A stretch of DNA of 64,000 nt from Brachynemurus nebulosus. Lineage: Eukaryota > Arthropoda > Insecta > Neuroptera > Myrmeleontidae. A program made the translations under genes and the position numbers. This document shows, in pieces, positions 56,990 through 64,000 of the stretch. Positions within the stretch are counted from its first letter, which is position 1; each line of letters opens with the position of its first letter. The notes beneath the pieces are model-generated. The model was given only the letters and a program-made list of their open reading frames with translations, was not told the origin of the DNA and ran no database searches. The stretch is from assembly GCA_035578155.1 (NCBI GenBank), contig JAPWDM010000004.1, positions 59,675,292 through 59,739,291 of the forward strand. The letters run 5' to 3'.

Positions 56990-59900
56990 ATGAGGAAATG
57001 GATAAGCGAGTGTAATTTATCGAAACATTGAAAAAGACAGAAGATCTTAAATAATGAGTGATTTTTTCGTTTTAAGTTATGAAATTTTACAGAGGACACA
57101 GCCATCGCAAGGGATTGTGTAAACCAAATTATCTTTCATTTCAATTGATACTTTTGATAGTGAAAAGGTAGTTGGACACAGGACTTTTGTTACGGGGAAG
57201 GAAGCGATGATACAGTAGTAATCAGTTATTCTAAAGACAGTAGGTGTCAGAATATTGTTTTCTATGTTATATTGATATTGTTTCATAATACCTATATTAT
57301 GTGAAATTATTGTAACTGCGAAGCATGATTGTTCTCACTAAATGGCAAACTAATGATAAATGAAAATTATTCATCCGTCTTTAGTAATATTTATTTTTTC
57401 AGAGTGGTATTTCAGATGGGTCAGTTATGACATTGTAGGCAGTACCTATTACATTTGAAATGTAACAGATGTCCAGAATGGCAGTCATACTTTGGTATCT
57501 GATGTTCATACTTTGGTATGTGACTGATCACATGTAAAATGAGAATTCTTAATTGAAACAGTCTGTATAAACTAAAAGAAAATGTTCTCGTATCCTATCT
57601 AAATAGCTAACGAGTAACTGTGCATAGTAAACAAGCCACAATATTCATAGCGATCTATATATTCGTATAACGAATACATAAACGTATAGAAATAAAACTA
57701 GTAAAATAATCAAGTCTCAACGGCTTAAACTTCTCAAAACATGACAACGTTTAGTTAATCATAATGCAGAGTGCTGTTTCAAAAGTCGCTCACTATACAC
57801 CTCTGTACGTCTTTTCTTTATTTTCTTCTTTACCAGCTTGTAGGAAAATGAATATAAGTGAAGAGAGAACGAGAGACAGAAAGAGATATTTTAATGTCAT
57901 GGGATGACAGACATCCTCTCTGAATCTTATCTAGCAAAGCTATATTACGGTTCATTCGACCCGTTTTAAAAACATCTCACATTTGATAAAGTTTTGTTAA
58001 ATAGCACGGTAGCGCTTAAATAGCACTGTGGTAGCAATGGAAGGAAAGAATGAAAAAATACAGTCAGGAGTAAAGAAACTTTTTCCCTTAAATATTAATT
58101 TTCTTTTTTATTTTATTTTTACGTTCTTTCATTTGTTAGTATTATTTTGAAGTTTTTTTTACAATTTTCTTTATTTAATTGATTTTTAATTTTGGAAAAA
58201 TAAAAATTAAAAATAAAATTAGCATTTTGTTTTGAAGAAAATGTTTTTTTTTATCTTAAAAGAGATTCTTTACCTTTTTTATTTATATTTTTATCTTAAA
58301 AACAGGTTTATTGTTTATTTTAGGGTAAATCTCTCGATATTTCCTAAATTGATCAAACGTCCCACCATTCTAGCACTCACATAAATAAAGATAGGCGAGA
58401 GGAATTGACGTCTAAACAAACATCAAAATCATATCTAGATATGACGTAGAACAGTTCGATAGTGACAGCTTTTTCGGCGGCTATTAAACAGCCTTCGATA
58501 AATTTCAGATTAATACTAGAAAAAAATTTACTTTCTGATAAACTATACGTAGTACGTCCGAATATCTTGTAATTCCAAAAACTAGATATAATGACTTTTA
58601 TTCTGGTCTTATTTGGAACATAAAGTATCTGTTGTAGTTGATTCCAAATTTATAGTAGGATCTTTCGTAGTGCAAAATTCGCTGATTATAATTTGTAATA
58701 TGCTTCAGTTTGACTTTCAATTTGTTGGATATACCATGAACAGGCGATCGAAACCGAATAAAGGTTGAATATGAAACCGAGAAGAATGAGTCATAAGGAA
58801 ATACAAGAGTAACTTTTAATACAAGAGTAAGAAAATTTTTAAGAATTTACCATTTAGATCATTACGTATAAATGCATCTTTTAATACTTAAAATAATGGA
58901 AAAAATGGCTTACTAAATTGCATACAAATGAAGGAGGTAGCTTAATTGTTAGCCAGGACGCTGGATATAAAATTTCTTTTTAAACAAAAATAAAATTTTC
59001 TATCAATATTTGGTCTTATTGGATTCTTAGCACACATTTCTGTATGGATGTAAATCTAGACAACAAACGTTTACAGAAGTGAATGCTTATACTAGATACC
59101 TGGAACTGACGCAATGTACGCTTCATACAATTGCTATTTGGTTCTTCTTCCTTTCTGTGAACAATCGTTTTAGTTCGTAAGTATATGATTTATAGGTAGT
59201 CAAAGACGAATTCAATGTTTAAATTTTATAAATTGTTTCATTCTGTCATTGTTTAATGTTTGAGATCAAAGATCGACTATATTTTACACAATTTATTTTC
59301 GTACTAAAATTTATTTTTATGTTTTAATTTTTTAATACCCGGAAATACATATCTTAAGATAAGTAAAAATTTTTTTATTGTTTGTTAGTCAAATCGTTCG
59401 GTGGTCTAACAGCTTGATGTAAGCTCTCAATAAAGAAAGAAAAGAGCGTCTGAAAACAAAAAATTGAAAAGTTTAAAAGTTAAAACTTTTATTTCTAACG
59501 AAAAACAACAAAATTAACAAAAAATAACGAAAAATAACTTATTTTTGAATTTTTCGATATTTTTTCTCACAATTGACAATTCTTTAAAAATATGGTTAAA
59601 TATAACTAATATTTGTAAGCTTGGATCCAACTGGAATTATGCATATTGTAAATATACTCGAAAATTCGAGCTTAATTGGACCTTTGAGTTACTTTTTTTT
59701 TAATTGTGGTCGCCAGATCCAAAAACATTTTTTCTAAACAAATTTGCTTAAGGTTTATTTTTCATGAAATAAACCAAATTATTTTCAATTGTTCATAACT
59801 TTTCTGAGTGAAAATATATGTACTACTGTTCTAAAATTAAAACTAACAGATGTAGGCACCTGGGACAGGGGTGAATTTTTAAGTAGGCAAAGTAGACGAT

Positions 59901-60540
59901 TGTCTGTCTAGGGGCCTCTGGGTACAAGAAAAAAGATATCTCGCGATATCTTATACATGGTGAAATTTTTGGGAATTGCCATTTCTATTATGGCTACACT
60001 ATTAATTAACTTTATCAAAAAATAGTTTCCATTTGTGGATACCGACCAGGGCAACTGATTACTATAGCTAGGAATTACCATATATACCTCCTATGGCTTT
60101 CAAACTATGATACAAACTTATAGGGTTCTTTTTAAACGAAAACGTATGTTTAAGAGTCTTTCAAAAATTATTTTATGCTTCAATACTGCCAGAAACCCTC
60201 CAATTTCCATTGTTTTATCTCATATCTTTAAGTAATTACGTTTTAGTCAATCACATTTTTAAAATTCGTACTCATGTGATTTTTTACACTACTTTCTACA
60301 AAAATGAACTATACAATTAATCAAAACTATAATTTTCTTTTTATAAAACTTCTTGAGAGGTAGAAGGCTTTAAAAACCGGTACCTAATAGTACCATCGGC
60401 TTACTAACAGTTAAAGTAAATATTTGTAACCAAAAGGATGGCAATATATGTAAATAATAAGCAAATATTTTACTTTGCAAAATACAACTTTTATTTAGTA
60501 ACGCTCAACTCCATTAATATGATGGCAATATAATTTATAA
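56990..60540. other. AT-rich DNA without a recognisable gene
   Basis: Only short chance open frames. No tandem array, TIR pair or coding motif was found in this 3.5-kb stretch by eye. Confidence 0.45.
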
Positions 60541-60581
60541 TTTATTTCAAAATAAGGTTTTCCCTTTCAAGCTTTAATTGC

Positions 60582-60869
60582 ATATCGTCGGGGATAGTGC
60601 AAATTCGCGTATATACCATAGGTAAAGAGTGCGTATCTACATTAGACCTGACCACATACGCGGGATCGCCACTTGACGGCAGTAGATCTACGGTATTGTT
60701 ATTGGGCGATTTCTTGCTCTCCGTTAGTCGAACAAGGTATCTATCAAAGAGGTAGCTGCTAATGAGGTTCCTGCGTTCACTGCCTGCGTTCACTGCCTGG
60801 CTACATTTGTCAGATACACGGAATTATCCAATGCTAGTTACGCGAATTTGCACTATCCCCGACGATATG
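60582..60869. mobile_element. 288-bp MITE with ~30-bp near-perfect TIRs
   Basis: The left end atatcgtcggggatagtgca, then aattcgcgta, and the right end tacgcgaatttgcactatcc, then ccgacgatat, are inverse copies. A 13-bp duplication (ctgcgttcactgc twice) lies at about 60770-60797. The flanking duplication is unclear. Confidence 0.8.
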
Positions 60870-60997
60870 TTAAATTTACGCATGACTAATTACTTAGGCA
60901 TTTAAGGAATTTCCGTGCTACAACTTGAAGAAAACGTTTGTCGTAGGTTACAACACAATATCTATAAATACAATATACTATCCATGTTCGTATATTG

Positions 60998-61075
60998 CAG
61001 GGGTGGCCATAACGTGGCTCGCGAGCCGATCTTATGTGGCTCTTTAACGCAACCTGAAAATTTATTTTGATAGAA
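60998..61075 (+). repeat. hAT-type terminal fragment (CAGGGGTGGCCA...)
   Basis: The phrase gcaggggtggccataacgtg followed by gctcgcgagccg and tgtggctcttta is the terminal signature of a widespread hAT group (a CAGGGGTGGCCAAC start with a short gctcgcgagc palindrome). It loses similarity near 61075, before the large repeat at 61120. Whether it pairs with the transposase fragment at 63743 is unknown. Confidence 0.6.
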
Positions 61076-61466
61076 TTATTTGAAATAAGAAAAAAATCTA
61101 AAATTTCGCGTAAAAATATCAAATACCCCTGTCGCAGCATCTGCATAACATAGCGAATTTCCAAATATTGGGCACTGGCGGATCTCATCTAAGACCTGTA
61201 CCTATTTAAAATAGTTTAGCTTTCTAAGAGTAAAAGAATTTTTAAAATCGGCTGGGTAATTAGTTTTGGTATTTTTGGGGACCCAAGAAACCCGAACGGA
61301 TTTTGTGCAGCATAGTTGTATCCATCTAAAATAATTTAGTTCTCTAGCAGTGAGAAATTTTTTAGAATCGGTTCGGTAGCTTATTACTTGCGTTTTCGGA
61401 TCTGCAAGATTCCGGTAGACCTCATTAAAAAATCAGCTCGACCGTATATTCTAGGCGGACTTTATG

Positions 61467-61468
<2 letters not shown>

Positions 61469-61552
<84 letters not shown>
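61469..61552. repeat. (TA)42 microsatellite inside the large repeat
   Basis: Uninterrupted TA tract. The other copy of the large repeat lacks it at the corresponding place, so it arose or expanded here. Confidence 0.95.
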
Positions 61553-61557
<5 letters not shown>

Positions 61558-61619
61558 ACCCGTTGTGTAGCTTTCTACGCCGCATTTGCATCCGCAGGAC
61601 AGTTGTGGATCTCAAATAA

Positions 61620-62300
61620 CATAACCTGTACCTATCTAAAATAGTTTACCTCGGTAATAGTAAAAAAATTTTCAAAATCGGTCAATTATTTTATTTTTGA
61701 CACTTTTAGGTCCCACTGACACTGTCGGACCTTACATAACGTAATCTATATTTATCTAAAATAGTTTAGCTCTGTAACAGTGAAAAAATTTTCAAAATCG
61801 GTCAGTTAGTTTATTTTTGACACTTTTGGGTCCTATGGACCCTGGTGGACCTTACATAATGTAATCTATATCTATCTAAAATAGTTTAGCTCTGTAACAG
61901 TGAAAAAATTTTCAAAATCGGTCGGTTAGTTTATTTTTACCACTTTTGTGTCCCATGGACCCTGGCGGACCCTAACTAACGTAATGTATATCTATCTAAA
62001 ATAGCTTAGCTCCCTAACAGTGAAAAAATTTTCAAAATTGGTCGGTTAGTTTATTTTTGACACTTTTCGATCCTGTGGACCCTGGCAGACCTTACATAAC
62101 GTAATCTATATTTATCTAAAGTATTTTAGCTCTGTAACAGTGAAAAAATTTTCAAAATCGGTCAGTTAGTTTATTGTTGACACTTTTGGGTCCCATGGAC
62201 CCTAGCGGACCTTATATAATGTATTCTATATCTATCTGAAATAGTTTAGCTCTGTAACAGTGAAAAAATTTTCAAAATTGGTCGTTCAGTTTATTTTTTA
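61620..62300 (+). repeat. Tandem array with exact 120-bp period
   Basis: Six units start with ataac.taat.tatat.tat (61621, 61741, 61861, 61981, 62101, 62221) and show a constant 120-bp step with about 90% similarity. Each contains aacagtgaaaaaattttcaa, then tcggtcagttagtttatttt, and most carry a short stem gggtcc-tat-ggaccc or a close variant. Confidence 0.95.
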
Positions 62301-63255
62301 CAATTATGGGATCAGTAAACCCTGGCGAAACTCATACAACTCTAGTACTCTAATAGTAAGAAAAGGGTTCTAGGGATCTCATATAACTTATGGCAGTCCG
62401 TAAGCTTTTTGCGGACATCATTTAATTAATTAATTCAAATACCTTAACTTACTAACTATGAAAAAATTTTTAAAATCGATTGGTTAATTAACTTTTGGCC
62501 TTTTTAGGTCCCGAAAACCTTGACCTCACATAAAATACCTTAAATCCATTTAAAATTGTTTAATTTTTTAACATTAATAATTATTAGGGAAAAAATTTTT
62601 AAAATCGATTCAAAATTTTTTTCCGTGTATACATACATATATTATGTTGTTTTGTTTCATATTTAATAAAATTATATCATAACATAATGTTCAGTTTTTT
62701 GTTTATTTAAAAATTCAATAAAAAAAAATCTTCAATTACGTAAACTTAGAAAATCTGCTTAATTTTCATTTTTCAACTTGAGACAGCACTATGCTAATTA
62801 TAATGTAATAAATTAAAACTATGTATATGTATGTGTATTATAATACATGTATGTGAATAGATTTCACTTGTTCTCACAAAATTCTTTAAAAAAAAAATGA
62901 AATATTTGTATATTTCATAAAGAACTGAGACATAAATATAAATTACTTATTAGACTAACAAAGAAAGAAAACTAATACAAAAATGAAAATTTACATTTTC
63001 TCGAAAAATACTTAAAATAGAAAGAAAGTTATAAGAATATTTTCTTCATAACTTTTTTTGGCTTTTTAACGATGTAAAAATCGAACTGTCTAATGATAGG
63101 ATCGAATGATAAAAAATGATAAAAAATGGCCAGAAAACCTACTTCTGGGCATCCGATATGTCTGGCTAAAGAACTTAGCGAAGTCAGATCAAAATCGAGT
63201 CTCCATACGAAATTTCATAAGCATTAAACGTTTCGTTCGAAAGTTATCGTGGCGA

Positions 63256-63500
<245 letters not shown>

Positions 63501-63742
63501 TTCAACGAGAAAAAAAAATATTTCCAATTTCTTTTAAATAAAACATGTAACAACATAAAAAAGATCGTCATTTTAACTCGGTTCTCGAAACTGAAGCAAC
63601 GCCTGCAGCGTCAGCGATGGAGAGAGGATAGGGTCTCTCTCTCTCGCCCCGAGCTGTTGTCAGTATTAAGCCAGTACAGAACTAGTAGGTCTTATTTTTA
63701 TTTTTATCTGTGCTGTTGCGTTGTTAAAACTAATAGTGTTAG

Positions 63743-64000
63743 GTGTGGGCAGTTACGACGGTGTCCAGAAAGGGTAAATATGAAGAAGAGCATCGAGCTT
63801 TTAACACGGAATGGGAGGAAGAATTCATGTTTGTGGAGAGAAACGGAAAGCCCGCGTGTCTTTTATGTCAGATGACGTCTCAGTTCGAAGCCACTAACCT
63901 AAAACGCCACCATAGCACTAACCACAGTGAATTCAAAACAAAATTTCCTATTGGTTCTGAGTTATGAAAAACTAAAGTGAAATCACTAAAGGAAAAATTG
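63743..64000 (+). pseudogene. hAT-type transposase N-terminus with BED-like zinc finger, cut by window edge
   Basis: The frame encodes FNTEWEEEFMFVERNGKPAC, then CLLCQMTSQF and TNLKRHHSTNH. This is a C-x2-C ... H-x4-H finger of the kind that begins ZBED and GTF2IRD2-like hAT-derived proteins and that binds the element ends. A TGA at 63965-63967 ends the frame, but it stays open and family-like beyond (KTKVKSLKEKL to 64000), so the TGA looks like a point mutation of an arginine codon. The true start is uncertain; an ATG at 63780 or the upstream frame are both possible. The catalytic part lies outside the window. Confidence 0.7.

Noticed and set aside
57077..57286. 69-codon minus-strand frame with several cysteines
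   Set aside because: No spacing typical of a zinc finger or secreted peptide; chance frame length.
61620..62300. Regular 120-bp array considered as a CRISPR array
   Set aside because: Whole units are alike with no unique spacers, the DNA is animal-like, and no Cas genes are present.

Overview
The window is a stretch of very AT-rich animal DNA, almost certainly from an insect. It is built almost entirely of transposable elements and simple repeats. I find no intact host protein-coding gene. The insect call rests on four things: a copia element primed by an internal initiator-Met tRNA site, as in Drosophila copia; an errantivirus-type endogenous retrovirus with env, a tRNA-Ser-type primer site and a 4-bp ATAT duplication; Tc1, piggyBac and hAT-type transposons; and repeats starting TATACAGGGTGTT. 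I cannot name the species.

Layout. 1-~9.6 kb: a decayed Ty3/Gypsy element (A, + strand; gag 488-1450, pol ~6.13-9.13 kb) split by a nearly complete Ty1/copia element (1451-5829, - strand; 203-bp LTRs, 5-bp target duplication tgttt). Three 117-bp repeats follow pol. 11-21.5 kb: interspersed repeats, including a ~1.8-kb repeat with a 120-bp tandem core (13.74-15.53 kb) whose inverted copy lies at 61.12-63.26 kb, two tRNA-like units, a tRNA-derived SINE head and a PHD-finger remnant. 24.9-26.4 kb: a TA-flanked inverted-repeat element ending in a long palindrome centred on (TA)n. 28.4 kb: a 219-bp GC-rich MITE. 30.3-37.4 kb: a complete but mutated errantivirus-like retrovirus (- strand) with LTRs, gag, protease, RT, RNase H, integrase and env. 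40.3-41.9 kb: a full-length inactivated Tc1 (DD34E) element. 42-50 kb: foldback and MITE elements, two minisatellites and a gag-like fragment between inverted arms. 51.2-54.0 kb: an element with ~440-bp terminal inverted repeats and a TTA target duplication, encoding the remains of an unfamiliar protein with VDTDVLI and TGCDYT motifs. 54.3-55.3 kb: a piggyBac derivative. 55.8-61 kb: several MITEs. 63.7 kb to the end: the start of a BED-finger hAT-type transposase.

How the parts relate. These are independent insertions, many nested: copia in Gypsy A, Tc1 in an older repeat, the errantivirus beside a transposon-derived coding fragment. Every recognisable enzyme gene is broken, so the window reads as heterochromatin-like or intergenic DNA. 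Nine long dinucleotide tracts, mostly (TA)n, punctuate it, and at least two sit inside a definable interspersed repeat family. The element least like a textbook family is the long-TIR element at 51.2-54.0 kb.
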